Part shown: positions 1 through 14,022 of the stretch, piece after piece
Layout: every line of letters begins with the position of its first letter
How positions within the stretch are numbered: the stretch's first letter is position 1
NCBI GenBank assembly: GCA_003956705.1
Contig: QZCP01000379.1
Coordinates: forward strand, 1-64,000
DNA from: Brevipalpus yothersi
Taxonomy: Eukaryota; Arthropoda; Arachnida; Trombidiformes; Tenuipalpidae
Reading direction: 5' to 3'
DNA length: 64,000 nt
Made by a program: the position numbers and the translations under genes
Notes under the pieces: model-generated
What the model was told of the DNA's origin: nothing
Databases searched by the model: none
Seen by the model: only the letters and a program-made list of their open reading frames with translations

Positions 1-58
<58 letters not shown>
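1..58. repeat. (GA)n microsatellite at window edge
   Basis: Almost pure AG dinucleotide repeat with one GG interruption near base 47. It probably continues beyond the left edge. Confidence 0.97.
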
Positions 59-169
59 AAGATGAGGCCGCACGAAAGCTCTCATGTCTTCTCCAATCTA
101 GAGCCATGAAAGCCGAACTAAATGAAAGGAGCAGGTAAAGTGACCTCAACGTATTCATCGATCCAACTA

Positions 170-188
170 CATGTACATGTACATGTAT
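170..188. repeat. Short ACATGT tandem repeat
   Basis: About three copies of the self-complementary hexamer ACATGT occur in tandem here. It is the only such run noticed in the window. Confidence 0.6.
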
Positions 189-759
189 CACATCTTTGCT
201 CTTTCATCACAAAACACTATTCAGAGTCAGTTTATCTTTTACTTGCTTCATTTATCAACTTGTTTTGTTGCTCCTCTCGATTCAGTTGTGTTGGGATAGC
301 AGCAAGAGATTGAATTTTGTGTAGAGCAAATAGCGTTCATTTATGCATTGAGAACCATGTTTTCTCATCAAGATTATGACCAAAAAAGTTATTTCAAATA
401 TCACCTGTGGCCTTTATCAATGACTCTTGTCCAGCTTTACTATTATTGAAAATAACTGAGCAATAATAATCTCCCATCAGTGAATATTGGGGAGAAAATT
501 TGCTCAACTTTTTGCCCATGATAATAAAAAAGAATGAGATTTTCTGATGGATTTTTGAGTTCAAAATCATTATTTAATCACCTCAAGAATGAAAATTTGG
601 GAAAAATGTAAGTGTTCCAATGAAGTTATGAAATGGCTGAATCTCGTGCGTGCTAGGCTGATGGATGGAAATTTTGGGAATCAGATACCCTCTGAATCAG
701 TCTCAATTGAAATAGTAGAAGCATTTAAAGAGGGATCAATGATAAACAATATGAATCTT

Positions 760-765
<6 letters not shown>

Positions 766-808
<43 letters not shown>
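766..808. repeat. (GA)n microsatellite
   Basis: Pure AG dinucleotide tract of about 42 bp. It ends a spurious open frame as an alternating Arg-Glu run. Confidence 0.97.
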
Positions 809-811
<3 letters not shown>

Positions 812-2170
812 GTTGATATCAGATAGAGAATAGTAAGAAGTAAAATGAGATGCTGCAAGATTGACGGGAATGTTGCTCACACGCGAGTGACGCGCGACTG
901 GCCTGATGAAAAGTGATGGAGACGCGACGATATCGACAGGTTTTCTCTCTCTTTCTCTCTTTCTCTTTCTCTCTCTCTTCTCATCTTTCTGTCCACAACA
1001 AGATATATCAGTCCATCACCGGATAATTGACCAGTAAACTGACACCGTTTTGAAGAAAGAAAAAAGATGGGTAAAAAAGTAAAGAGAAGAAAGAGAAGAA
1101 GAAGAAGAAGGAAAAGAGAAGAAAAAAGAATGAAAGCGTCTTCATCAGAGAGGAATCCACTTGGATGAGTCAGTAGGAGCTGATTTTAGCCACTTTCCAG
1201 CTTGTGGCAGCTCAGACCACTAGATAAGATTGTGAAACTGTGTGCTTTTAAGTGATTGTACTTTGATTACAGCCAGCTTTACACCCACTTGGCTCGGACA
1301 GCATTTCATGGTATCGGACTTTCCACTCTTCTCCGTCCGCTCAGCCACTGCCACAACTGATTCCACTACTACTATCACAACTATCACTACTGCTGGCCCA
1401 CCACCTTCGAGGCTCTGTTTCTCGGGTTTCAACAGGTAAACTGATGATACTCACAAGAATCCTCTTGAGCTGAGACATGAATAATAGTCCTTCTACTACT
1501 GTACTTCACTGCTTTTTGCTTTTTTGCTTGAGCTTAAAAAAGTCGTTATAATTGCTGGCTATCGTCGAGTATCGCTGCTGTGTCTCGAAATGCGATCCAC
1601 TATCTTGTAAGCATACAAAATATATATTGGCAGTGTTTCAGACTCTCCAGTACTTTACAGCGAACATCCTTCTAATCCCATCTTATGCTTGAAATTTTGT
1701 GAGTGAATCGAAAAGTTAATTCCACCAATTTGTCCACTGTTGAAAGTAAAAATGCACTAAGCAGCTTACTTTTTTTGTTGTTTATTTATGTCAGGTATAA
1801 TGAAAACTTGCCATCTTTCTCACCTTTATTCCATTCTCTTTGCTACATTCAAACACCACACATCGAACGAATTTTTCCATTACTCTCTTTCTCTTACTAG
1901 GACATGGTTGAGTTGGCCGGAAAAAAATTTGGATAAACTCAAAGATACAAGATGGGTCAAGATTAGGAAGGAAGCAAATTGGCGAAGATGTTCACTCTTG
2001 TACACACGCACAGACACACACATATATTGCCGAAGGCCTTGGCCTCTCATGTCGTCAGTCTGGCCAGTATCGATAGTACATGTGCTGGACTCTGAATGCC
2101 TCAGGTTTGATGACCAAACACAGCGTCACAAGTGATGGCCTGACAGTGAATAATATTTCTTTTCGGTAAA

Positions 2171-2172
2171 GA

Positions 2173-2230
<58 letters not shown>
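2171..2230. repeat. (GA)n microsatellite
   Basis: AG tract of about 60 bp with one AAAG interruption near 2185. Confidence 0.97.
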
Positions 2231-2231
<1 letters not shown>

Positions 2232-2635
2232 AGTAAATTAGGGGAAAATATCTCGGCAAAAGCATTTAAGTTAACATGGTAAACCTTCCAGAAATCTTTT
2301 TTCTAAGGTTCCCTGAAATCAAGTTTGCCTTACTTATCACATTCTTATAACAGCAACTCTCAACAGAGCTGAAAAGCGACCAGAGTGGCCCATCAGAGAC
2401 CGTGTTGAACGGGCAATTCAGAATGTTTTTCTCATGAAATTATATGCCTTACTAATCGACAATTTTCAGTCCACGCAACCTCCTTGTCACGACAAGCCAG
2501 TGGTGAGCTTGTTATTATGGTCCTTCAAGGTATCTTTCTCTCTCTCCTCCATCTGTGGGCCACTCTTGATTCCCCAAAACTTTGAGGACAACAACATGAC
2601 ATAGAATGAAGTGATGGTAGAGTTGAAAAGGGTGG

Positions 2636-2638
<3 letters not shown>

Positions 2639-2678
<40 letters not shown>
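2639..2678. repeat. (GA)n microsatellite
   Basis: Pure GA tract of about 40 bp. It produces the SLSLSL runs of two overlapping minus-strand frames, which are not genes. Confidence 0.97.
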
Positions 2679-2682
<4 letters not shown>

Positions 2683-3696
2683 GATGTGGTTTTGGGAAGA
2701 TAAGCTTCATCCACCATGAGTATGAGACATCATCACTCTTTCAAATTTTTTTCCTCTTTTTTTGGGCTGTCAGAAGTGCAATCACCAAGAGATGGACAAT
2801 CGACGGTAAATTGGCTGGACGGCAGGAGATGAGGCTGTGGCCAAGGAATCCCAGATGAGCATCAATATGGATGATCCTTAATGTGTGTCAATCACAAGGC
2901 CAGCTGATCATTAATATAATCTTTTTCATGAAAAAATATTCTCACTCCATTATTAATCACTTTTTTCATGTCTGTGACTAGCTTCTCTTCTTGCCATTCT
3001 GAGAAGGTGAAAAAAATTTCTCGCTGTGAGACTTGAAAGCTTCTTGAACTCAAAGGAAAGTGGATAAAATAACGCTATCTTCTCGACCATATCTACTGGT
3101 GCTGAGAATTAATATATTATATATATATATATTTATAATTTAATTCAATTCAATATCATTGGAACGAAAATATTCCGATCACTCCAACTGACATCATGCT
3201 TCGAATGGAATTAGTGCGAGATGAAGTGAGCATACACAAATATCAGAAGTGGAATTCATGAACGATTCATTAGTGAGTGGAGATAGAAGATGGACCGATA
3301 TGAATGAATGGTGTGAATTACGTAATTCATTTTAAATGATTATCATGGCATCTTTTCTACTCTTCTTCTTGCTTATTGACGAAGATGATTAGCATAGACA
3401 TCGTCAAGTTTTGGGTGGAGATTTGAATTTTGATGCCCAATAATTGTGTGGATATCATCAAGAGGCGAATGATTAGGTAAAAGATGATCTACTACGGAAT
3501 CCTTGACCCTTTTCTGGGACTTTTTTGAATCAAGTTGGTAGAAATAAAGGCGAATTTTCCATTGCTAAACACATTAGAGGGTTTTGTTGGATGAGTTTCA
3601 TTCAAAATGCAAAATGTACATCTCTTCATTTCATGTGCAAAGGTAGGAACTTATCGAAATGGAATTATCCAAGGGAGACTCGCTTTCATCTATCAT

Positions 3697-3700
<4 letters not shown>

Positions 3701-3760
<60 letters not shown>
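3701..3760. repeat. (GA)n microsatellite
   Basis: Pure GA tract of 60 bp, one of the longest in the window. Confidence 0.97.
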
Positions 3761-3763
<3 letters not shown>

Positions 3764-4103
3764 TATTCACCTGATCAAGCTAAATACAACTAGAGGACCG
3801 ACCATGGTCTCTCTCCTCTCCAGAGCATCCAAATCATTTGCGGTGGAATAGCCACATGGTGATGAAGATGTTCACTTTTGGAAAGATCATGATGACGGCA
3901 GTGGATGCTGGAGGAGCAAAGAGAGATGATGAGTCTCTTCATAATCACGATGATTAAGCTGTAGTCAAGGACTATAATTAATTGGACTTGCGCATAGAAA
4001 CATATTCGGAATAAATGAAGATATTTTCATTTTTTGAAAAATTGACCTCAGAATATACACTCAGAACAAGTGAGCTTATCCAGTTTGGTGAGTAGAGAAA
4101 TGA

Positions 4104-4130
4104 AAGAGAGAGAGAGAGAGAGAGAGAGAA
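4104..4130. repeat. (GA)n microsatellite
   Basis: AG tract of about 26 bp flanked by A-rich purine sequence. Confidence 0.95.
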
Positions 4131-6156
4131 AAGAGAAAATTTTTGCTGAAAACCGTCAAAATGAGGCTTCTCGCACTGATCCCCACAGCATCCAGCAAAA
4201 AGAAGGGAATTGCAAGATCATCGGAAGATGAGGCCAGGGAACGAAGATGACAATAAATTTAAGGATGATAAATGCATGTGTAAAGAAGCACCCTCTGACT
4301 GATGTAGCAAAATTGCGAATCGCAATTAAGAGTCAACCATATTATGATCGATTTAATATACCTTTGAAACAGCCAATTAATCCGTAGGCAGCATGAATCT
4401 CGGTGAAGTTTGGAAAAAGAAAGAGAGAGAGAAATGAGAAGTTTTTTCGGTCATCGTAGGCAGATTTTGGAGTCTTTTAGGCCCAGCGGTCAGCACAAGA
4501 GATGGAATAAAGAGAGAGAATCAAAAGCCTGGACTGGATGTGATTTGGCCATAATTTTGATGGTGAAAAAAAATCTTGGCCTCACTAAATATCTCCCTTT
4601 GATATCAGTAAATCTCATGCATCCTCCAGAAAAGTGAGGAAATTCCACAACCCACGACATGGTGAATCGATTAAATCCAACAAACGCTTGTTCGATGACA
4701 CTGTTTTTAGCATTCCTTTTCGCGCTATTTCATCCCGTACCGAGATGGGCCAATAAGTAGTGAAGAAGATGATGAAGAAGAGAAAGAAGATGGAAGCAAA
4801 GATGATTGAAGGAGACATTTTAATTACTTCACACTAACCAATAGTAAGCACTGTGTTTTGCTGCTTATGAAGTGGCTTGACAAAATATTTTGATTCATGA
4901 CTGGCTACATGATCAAACACTATCTATGACTTGCTGCCTGCAAGCCGATTGCAAAGATGTATCCTATACAGTTAAAGTGATCATAATCATCATCGCTTTC
5001 AGGTCACTTTGAAGCAAAATTCATCCAAAAATATGTAGGCAGGCGTTACAGCGTGATTGTGAGCTTTCAAAATTTAATTTCAAACTTGATTGGTTTGCAA
5101 AATGAAATTTAGCCCTTCTTCAATCTCGCAAAATTGGTGGCAATTTTTTACCTTATTCCTTATTTTCGGAAAGAGAGAGAGACATATAGAGGTAGAGAGA
5201 GGACTTTCTTCATGGTACATTCTGAAAATTATGTTTGCCAGAATGTTAATTTTTATGTGTTTGCATAACGTTACCACTCGTAACGTGTCATCATGAATGC
5301 GAATAAACCAATCTTTTGTCACATTGCAAAAGATAATCAAAATTTCTTTCTTTTTTCTACTTTGGCTAAATTTTTTGATGCCTAAAAACCATCATAATTA
5401 TGCGTTTTGAGTGCTCATTTGCAAATATTCAAGTGTTGAGCGATGTTTTTCCTTTTTTTTTCTTTTTCTCTTTTTTTCCATCATTTTCTCTATCTTTCCC
5501 TTTCTCTTTCTCTTCCCAAGTTCTTCTCACTAACCCTTGCTCAGCTCTGTTCCTGACATGATGAACGTTTTTCCGTTAAAGAGCCCACGCAGATAAGTGA
5601 TGAAATATATGCACTATTCTTGGAACTTTAGAATGAAAAGTATGATAGAAAATACACTTTATTCCAGTATCAGACCCAACAGCAAGCCCAACTCATTCTA
5701 CGAGGTGTTTGCATTGGCTATTAAAATGTTACAAAACTTGATGTTCAAAAAATCCACACATGCCAGCCATGTCCCAAGGAGTGAGGAGGGAAAAAGTGAT
5801 CATCATCATGATCACCAAGCAGCATCCAACAGTAAGGAGTAGATAGCGAGCCAAGAGCATAGGTTGAGAGGGTCAAAGTTTGGTGAAATTATGAATACTA
5901 ATCAAACTGCAAAAAAGGAGGTATCTTTTGGGAATGAGAGCCATTTATTATGAGATCTGTTTACAGATCGTGATCAAGAGTTGAGCGGCTGTTTGACATA
6001 AGTTTAATTGAGTTAGATGACTGACATGGTAGCTCTTTTTTTCGCGCCGAAAATTTAACCATTTTTGCGTTTCGCAAGTGGACTGAACTCGCTGTGATCA
6101 TGAGAATCTCGATGATGAATAGTCTCAAACTGGACAGCTTCGATGTAAACTGGACT

Positions 6157-6157
<1 letters not shown>

Positions 6158-6187
<30 letters not shown>
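6158..6187. repeat. (CA)n microsatellite
   Basis: CA dinucleotide tract of about 29 bp, one of only two clear CA arrays among many GA/CT arrays. Confidence 0.95.
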
Positions 6188-6634
6188 GACTCATTTATTC
6201 TGATATTGTATTTAGAATGGCGATTAATGTTATGCACATGTTGATAGTGAATGATCATCTAATCGCATTTGTTCAAGGGCCAAATGTTTACCATTCCATA
6301 ACCAACAATCATCAAAAGAAATACCAACATGTTGACCACGTTGACTGCGTAAGAGTGGTGTTGATGTATGGATTAGCGCGTGTATTTCAATTTTAATTTT
6401 TATTGAGTAAGCAAGATGGTTGTTGAAATTAAATGGCCAAGATATTATTTCGTGGTTTGAAAGTGATACTAAAACTGAAAGATTGAATCACACAAAATGG
6501 AACACACTCATTTGGCTGCATCAGTTTCTTTTCTCATCATTTATCAGACAAGAAACAACCTGATATAATTAAATTTTATAACCCTTTTGGTGGTATATTT
6601 TTCTTGATCCTTATATTCGATGTATCAAGAGTAG

Positions 6635-6637
<3 letters not shown>

Positions 6638-6698
<61 letters not shown>
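6638..6698. repeat. (CT)n microsatellite
   Basis: Pure CT tract of about 60 bp. Confidence 0.97.
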
Positions 6699-6701
<3 letters not shown>

Positions 6702-6971
6702 ACTTCATCTCCTCGTGTTGAGGCTAAGCAGTATGAGGGATGGTCACAATTGATGATCCGCAAGATAGAAAATGGCCAAGATGAGAAAAAAGGTGGAAAA
6801 TGTAAATTGGGATCTTCATGTAGATTTTGTGAAAAAATTAAATTAAAGAGGGGATAGAATAATCATCATTCTGATGCTTGTTGATAATGGAATGGAAGTT
6901 CTAATCACCCTGGAAGAGGATATAGCAATAGAACGGTGAACGATCTTCCAGCATTATTTTAACTCCTCCGC

Positions 6972-6985
6972 TGAGAGAAAGAGAG

Positions 6986-7027
<42 letters not shown>
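6972..7027. repeat. Imperfect then pure (GA)n tract
   Basis: GAGA/GAAA purine sequence leads into a pure GA run from about 6998. It lies 300 bp from the opposite-orientation CT tract at 6638-6698, so the two are complementary. Confidence 0.95.
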
Positions 7028-7030
<3 letters not shown>

Positions 7031-7991
7031 TAGAAAAAATCGAATTCATGAGCAAGATGGTTCTAATTTATCTGCACTATTCGCCAAAATCAAAAAGTGA
7101 GCTCATGTTTTAATTGAATGAGGATGTAGTAAGAGTAAAATATTGAGGTGATGGGTTACATGTGTATGTATACTTTTTTGCTTCATCCAAAATGTCCTCA
7201 TAAATTTCTCATGTTTAATCTGAAAGTGTTGATGAGTCTTCCCTTTCTCCTCCTCCTCCTCATCTTCATCCTCATCTTTTTCATTTTCTTTCTCTTCTTC
7301 ATTTGTCCCTTCTCAATGGCTTGCAATAATGTTTCATCTTCCTCCACCAATTCCATCCTACTAAGCAGCAACTCCATGGTTGGCCCTCAGGAAGCTGCAA
7401 GCACTTGAGGGAACACTCCAAGATAAACAGCTAGCATCTTGTATCCTGAACCTCACTCGTTATGATAAACTAAACACAACATTCATCACCAGCATCAATG
7501 ATTATCAGCTTTAATAGTGAGGAACTTTGAGCCAGATAGAGCTCAGAAATCGTAGAAAGTTGAAAATAAATGCTCAAATATCAGTCTTCGGTGAGTTTGA
7601 GATCAGAAATTATGTCTACATGATTATAAAAGTGCACAGATGAATGGGTAATATCTGAGAATGGAATCTCAATGTAACGTTATGTCTAGTCTTACTCAAC
7701 TCATTCAGAGAACCTGAAACTTTATCTCTAGTGAATATTCTGAAATTACTCATGCACAAACTAGGAAAAGGAATTTTCCACTCTACCTGAACCTCTATGG
7801 AAAGCAGGCCAGATTTTTTTTCTATCAAAACTTCTCTCAAAGTGAGTAGAGTGAATTCAACTGGCTTAGCTAGAGAAAATTATTTACATTAGTCGGTCGC
7901 AAAATGGGCAAATGAGATTCACTTTATCTAATTGACTTGGAGTCCAAGCGAATTGATTCATTCATATTTTTTCATCTTATTTATTTCATTT

Positions 7992-7992
<1 letters not shown>

Positions 7993-8055
<63 letters not shown>
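7993..8055. repeat. (CT)n microsatellite
   Basis: Pure CT tract of about 62 bp. Confidence 0.97.
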
Positions 8056-8057
<2 letters not shown>

Positions 8058-8859
8058 ATATACCATGTACATGTGATGTCTTCAATTCATTTGCACACAT
8101 ATTGCCACTCTATAATTTAGAGCCAAAGCATCGAGATTAGTTTTTCGATATGCCGTCAAGTTGAGAAGGTTTTACTTTTTCCTCTTCTTCTTCATTTTCT
8201 TCAACTTGTCCAATCGAGGCACATTAAGCTGTGATTCAGTGAATTAGGATAAAAAATCATAAAAAATTCAAGTTCACTGTTGATCATATCAGTATATAGC
8301 TATATCAAGCTTAGAGTAATGCAATCAAAGTATTTAAAGCCAAATGATTTGAACAAAAATCAACTCAAGACAATGTTATTTGGGCAAATATAAAGCCAAC
8401 GAAAGCATCAGTCAAAATGGCTTCTCACCTGTCATCTGAGTGTTTCACTGAAATGAACATGGTTTCGGCTGATGATAGATGGGAAATTCAGAGGTGATAA
8501 ATCATCATGTGAGCGGCTTTTTTATATCATTTTGGAATGCTTTCGGTTGTTAAATGGAAAAATTCTCATGTATCGACATAATCAGTATTCATGCGTTGAT
8601 TGAAAAAACCACTAAATGATGCCAGTCAATCTAAACTGGCCATTTCTTTTTCTTTTTCTTTCTTCACTTCATCTCAAGAAAAGAGAAGAGAGGAGAGAGA
8701 AGAGGAGAGAAGAGAAGAAGAAAAAAAGATGATGAAGAAAAAAGAAAAAGAAGAAGAAGAAGATATTCACCTTCATGAAGAGTGTCTCATAAGGCCACGA
8801 GTGGGATGTATGAGCGATACTGAGCATCAAAATTCTGAAGGCTTGAGATCATGTTGGTC

Positions 8860-8863
<4 letters not shown>

Positions 8864-8913
<50 letters not shown>

Positions 8914-8915
8914 AA
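8864..8915. repeat. (GA)n tract flanked by GAAA repeats
   Basis: A pure AG core at about 8876-8909 is bordered on both sides by GAAA units. Confidence 0.95.
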
Positions 8916-9653
8916 GAATGGCTCTATTTTAGCTGAAATATTGTCAGCCACGAGACAAAGGGGCGGGAAAATAAAGGAAAAAAGCAAAGCAAGAAGAGAG
9001 AAAGACATAATTCATGATAACATTTGCATCATGAAGAATAGTGTTCATCAGAATAATTTTAAGTCATTAGGTGACTTGATAGGCAAGGTATTTGCTCATT
9101 TTACGCCCTCGTTACCCTGAGAATTCGTTTGATTTTGTCAAAAAAAAATATGAATCAAGGAAGCGTTGGTCGCCTGTCTTCTTCCCATATCTTTTCATGT
9201 ATCTTTTTCCTGTGGGAATCTCATTACTATTCACTTTGATTTCCGCATTTCTTCAACACTTATACTTCATCATGATATGATGCTCACATCTATTATGATA
9301 CACACACACAACTGTATCTATGCATGTATACATTAGAAGCTTTGATACGCTGTTCTTCGATTTAATAGCCACAATCGATCAGAATATGAATAGAAGAGAG
9401 CAGGGCATGTGAGAGGTAACAGCAGGCCAACATATGAAGATATACGTGTATAATAGATGAATATGTCTCAACAACTGATTCAATGAATCGAAAAAAAACT
9501 TACATTGCAGTCTTTTGATTTGTTGACTGTTTGCTTTTTATCAACTTATTTTGAGTTGGTTTTCACAGTTTTTTGTTCCACTCTTTTGGGTCACCAACCT
9601 CCGTCTCTCGAGCCTCTTTTCATGGTGAATTATTCGCCTTATTTCTGTTATAT

Positions 9654-9658
<5 letters not shown>

Positions 9659-9708
<50 letters not shown>
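9659..9708. repeat. (CT)n microsatellite
   Basis: Pure CT tract of about 50 bp. Confidence 0.97.
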
Positions 9709-9710
<2 letters not shown>

Positions 9711-11896
9711 CCAAATATTTCCACACTATAAGCTGCTCCTGTCCCGAGCAGGGGTCAATCTGAATAATAAGACGATAAAAAACACAAAAGATACATGCTT
9801 CCCTGTATTCTTCAGCTCCAAAATCTTCAATCCTTGGGAGGTCGATAAAGTTCCATCTTCATCTTCATCTTTTTCCAAAGTAAGTGTGTATAGTTTTTTT
9901 CACCACACACACCACAACAACCATGAGGCTTCCTTTTGAATGGTATTCAAGAAACGTCACTCTGATCACTCTGATCACTGTCTATGTTCCTAACCAGATT
10001 CATGCTGCTTATCAACCTTGTCAGCTCGTTTCGATCTTTTTCATAAGTCACTTACCATACACACACTACCAGACCAACCACTGACCATCTACTCTTCTTG
10101 TAACTGGCCCTCATAACCCCCGAATAGACCGAGTATTAGGCTTGAATATGACCTCAGAGAAATGAGTTTTTTTCCCACTAGATTCATTTATAAGCTTTTA
10201 ACAGCACATATTTTGCAATTTATGTATTGATGAGCATGTGAAGAGAGATCAAATATTGCCATCGAAAAGTTGATCTTCCATGTATCTTAATCACAATCTA
10301 TCAGTACATGTGAAAGTGTATGTTTAGCACGTATGTGTGTGTGTATGTGTTTTGAGCTGGGAAAGAGAAAAGTTAAATTTTCACAAAATTAAGGAAGAAA
10401 AAAAAGAGAATCAAAAAGGAAAAAAAATCATCCAGATTATGAGCTTATTTCTCGCCTCCTCTTCAACACTCTTCCCAATCTAATATGCTTGCGTGCCAGG
10501 AGTTGATTAAATTTCATTACGTTACGAAATTATGCTAATGTAATGAGTGCGGGTTTTTGTTATTGTTTTGCTGATTTTTGTTGCGGTTTGCAAAAGCATT
10601 GAGCTTCACTTTGGAAGTTGTTTCACCATACTTCATGATGGATTCATCAATCATGTTTACAATTCCTCGTCGATCTGTGTGTAAGTGTGTGAGTGGATGT
10701 ATGTGTATATCGGTATGATTGAAACAATTTGAGTGGTTCACTGTTGACTGTAATTCACTTTGAATGGGAGCTCAATTTACATGATATTCAGACTAGAGGC
10801 AATTCGTATACTGATGCTAAACGAAAGTTCATCATCTTTTCTTGACACATATTTAGAATTTCAACCACAAAATCATAATCTCAACAACAACAACAGTTAT
10901 GAATGTATATTTCCAAAAAAGCGATGAATTTTCAACTCTTTTGCATTGATTTGCATGGAAAGGATGAATTGAAAGTAAGTAAATATGAGCATTATTCAAA
11001 TGATCATTCGAATATTCAAAAGATTTGTATGCAAGTAATTCGAATGCTAAATGGAAAAATGAATTTTAACCCATTCAAAGCAAGATTTTCGATTGCTTTT
11101 GAGCACCCATTTGACTTAAAATTTGACAGCAATCAAGCCATTCACATTCATCATCATCTTTATACACTTGTTTTGTGTACACTCACACACAATTGAGGTC
11201 GTCAAAATGGCACTAATCTTTCTGTTGAATTAAAGAGAGAAAGTGAGATTAAGCATCAAATCGCGTTAAAATGAATGATTGAACAAATTAAATGTTGATT
11301 TCAACATGCTACCTTGGAGGTGTGGAGGTGGAAGATGTCAGCTTTTTGATGATTTAGATACACACTTGAATGACGATCATCATGTCTCCTTCAATTTGTT
11401 TCCTCAATCAATCAACTGGCCCATCGTCATCATCATCAACATCATCATCATCTTCCACCCCTTTCTTTTCCGCAATCCAGATGCTTTGATCAAATATACA
11501 TGCCCATCGTAGACATGATGTTCGATTTGTTCTACACATTGAACCACATTTTCTCTCGAAGCCCACATCAAATGGCCACATGCATTTCGATTCTCTAGTG
11601 TACAATTATTCAATCCCATGGAGAGAGAGAAGAGTTCAATTGTTTTGCCTCCTCATCATAGAGCAAGCTTCTCCTAAGTTACATCCGGATATGGCTGAGA
11701 GCACAATAATCAAGCAGTTATGGATGTATACTGTTAGAGTGACCATAGAGTGCGTCGGTGGAGGTCAGACCTCCTATCTGAGTGACCATTAATTGAGGGA
11801 ATGCAATAGTGAAAGATAGACATCAAATTGAGTTGTAATAGTTTGCATTCAATATCTAGTGGCGTTGATTCTTGTTGTTGTTGTGTGGTTGTTGTT

Positions 11897-11899
<3 letters not shown>

Positions 11900-11953
<54 letters not shown>
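11900..11953. repeat. (GA)n microsatellite
   Basis: Pure GA tract of about 54 bp. Confidence 0.97.
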
Positions 11954-11956
<3 letters not shown>

Positions 11957-12491
11957 GATGATAATAGTGAGGAGAGTGAAGAAAAAAGCGAGCCAAAAAT
12001 GATGGGTCATCAGCATACAAAGCGTAGATATCACTTTTTCAGTGAATACATTATGTTATGAGGCCGATTCGCTGAAAATTGTAGCCTTCATTAGCATCGT
12101 TCACCGGGCAACTTGTGGGAGGAATAGAGAGGAGAGAGAGGAGAGAAAAGAGGAGAAGAGGAGAAGATGATGCATGAACTGTACGCGTGCGGTCTATATA
12201 TATGTATGTATATGTTCGTAGAAAAGTGGTTTCAAATTTTGATAGCAAAGGAAAGAGACAGAGAAAAAGAGAGTGTCTTAGAAGTCTGGGGGATGTAAAC
12301 ATACATACTCACATAGAAAGCAAAGTTAAAGAAGAAGGATCCCCAAGACGTTGACCTAGTCTGGCTATAGCATTGATTGCCTGCCTGTCTGCCTTACATT
12401 GAAACGCTCTGTCTGTGGCCTCGAGAGACGCTACAGACCTCGAGGCCGAAAGATCTGTTCGGTGAAGTACCGCAACGAATCTACAGGTTTA

Positions 12492-12495
<4 letters not shown>

Positions 12496-12553
<58 letters not shown>
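12496..12553. repeat. (CT)n microsatellite
   Basis: CT tract of about 58 bp. A donor-like TAC|GTAAGT follows it at 12565/12566. Confidence 0.97.
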
Positions 12554-12556
<3 letters not shown>

Positions 12557-13720
12557 TTCGTTTACGTAAGTTGATCCTTATTTCCTGATCCGAAGAGTGA
12601 GACTCATGAATGAAAATTGGCCCATAGGCCGCTCAAGAGTGGAGCATCAATAGGCAAAACACCGACTCACAATATAGTTTTGGACAGGTAAGCTCTGCTT
12701 TCCTGTCGTTCTGGTCTCTCAAAAAATCGATTCCTTGATTTTTTTACCCTGATTTTTAGCGTTCTATCTAAATCTTAGCAGACACTATCATTTACCGGAT
12801 AATTTGTTAGAACTTGGTCTGTGGAATAAGTTAGCAGCACCGAAGGTGGCCATAGAACGCTGGATATACACAGCTCCATAGGTGAAGGCTGGGAGAAGCA
12901 AGTCTGTGTCGCTGACTCAAGACGAGCAGTTCAAGATGCTGAATTGCAAAGGTGCTTGTACAGAAATGAATGCTACTACTTACTGTATGATGATATTCAT
13001 GGCCGAATCACTTCAGGCGGCCTGAGTTTGCCAGAATACGAATGCTGGCCGGCAAGATTAGGGTCGAGAAATGATTTTACAAGTTTCTTAATCTTTTTCA
13101 TTCTTTTTTCACTTCCCTGCCACTCACTTGCAGCCATGTTTCTCACACCGAGAAGACATTTCATCGAAAAGCTGCTGGATGTATTCAGCTTCTCATAAGA
13201 ACATCTTCGTCTTCTGCTGGTCACTTAGGGATCGAGAAGAAACTTTTATGGTTCTAATTTCCATGCCAAGTAGTGCAATCAAAATCATATCATTCATTTC
13301 AAATTGAAATGAGCTGGAGCCAAAATGTTGGCTACTGTTTTTTCGGCCTGGATTTGCTACTTTTGCGAGCCTTTACCGCTCAGTCGGCCATCGAAGCCTC
13401 ATCATTGGCCGGCCAACAGCCTGCTGTGTCTTGGCCTGAAAGAATCGCGTGTTCAGCTCATTTGCATAAAAGTTTAGTAGTAGTCATAATTAAGATTGTT
13501 AAGGCAAACTATGACTGATAGGCCGATGAGGCTGTGAAAAGTTGATCGAAATATATAAATCGAACGGAATTTTGGCTCTCTCTCTCTCTCTCCTCTTGAG
13601 AGCTCACAATTTTGGCTATGGTTCCCACAATTGAGTTCAGGTCAGTGACTTGATGATGAAACGAAAAGGCAATAGTTTACATCACAACACTGATGGCCGA
13701 AAATGAATTCCGCTTTTCAA

Positions 13721-13742
13721 CACACACACACACACACACACA
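13721..13742. repeat. (CA)n microsatellite
   Basis: CA tract of about 22 bp followed by degenerate CATACA units to about 13760. Confidence 0.95.
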
Positions 13743-13957
13743 TACACATACACATACACTCACTCAAAGTTGTTATTGTTTTAGTGATTATTTGAGATGA
13801 AACGCTCATTGTTTCAACATCACCGGAATGCATAAATAATCTGGTCCATATCCGGCTAAGTGATGGTGCCAAGTCACAACACAGTGCGCTGCTTCATCGA
13901 ACAGTCTCCAGCCCAGAGCTCCATCAAATTTACCGAAGAACGGCAAATTTGGCGAAC

Positions 13958-13960
<3 letters not shown>

Positions 13961-14019
<59 letters not shown>
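13961..14019. repeat. (CT)n microsatellite
   Basis: CT tract of about 58 bp. Confidence 0.97.

Positions 14020-14022
<3 letters not shown>

Noticed and set aside
7932..8140. Long SLSLSL-type open frames, and similar RERERE frames elsewhere (e.g. 3525-3851, 8600-9120, 9505-9939, 29897-30139)
   Set aside because: They exist only because (CT)n/(GA)n tracts contain no stop codons. The flanking sequence has no protein-like composition or motif.
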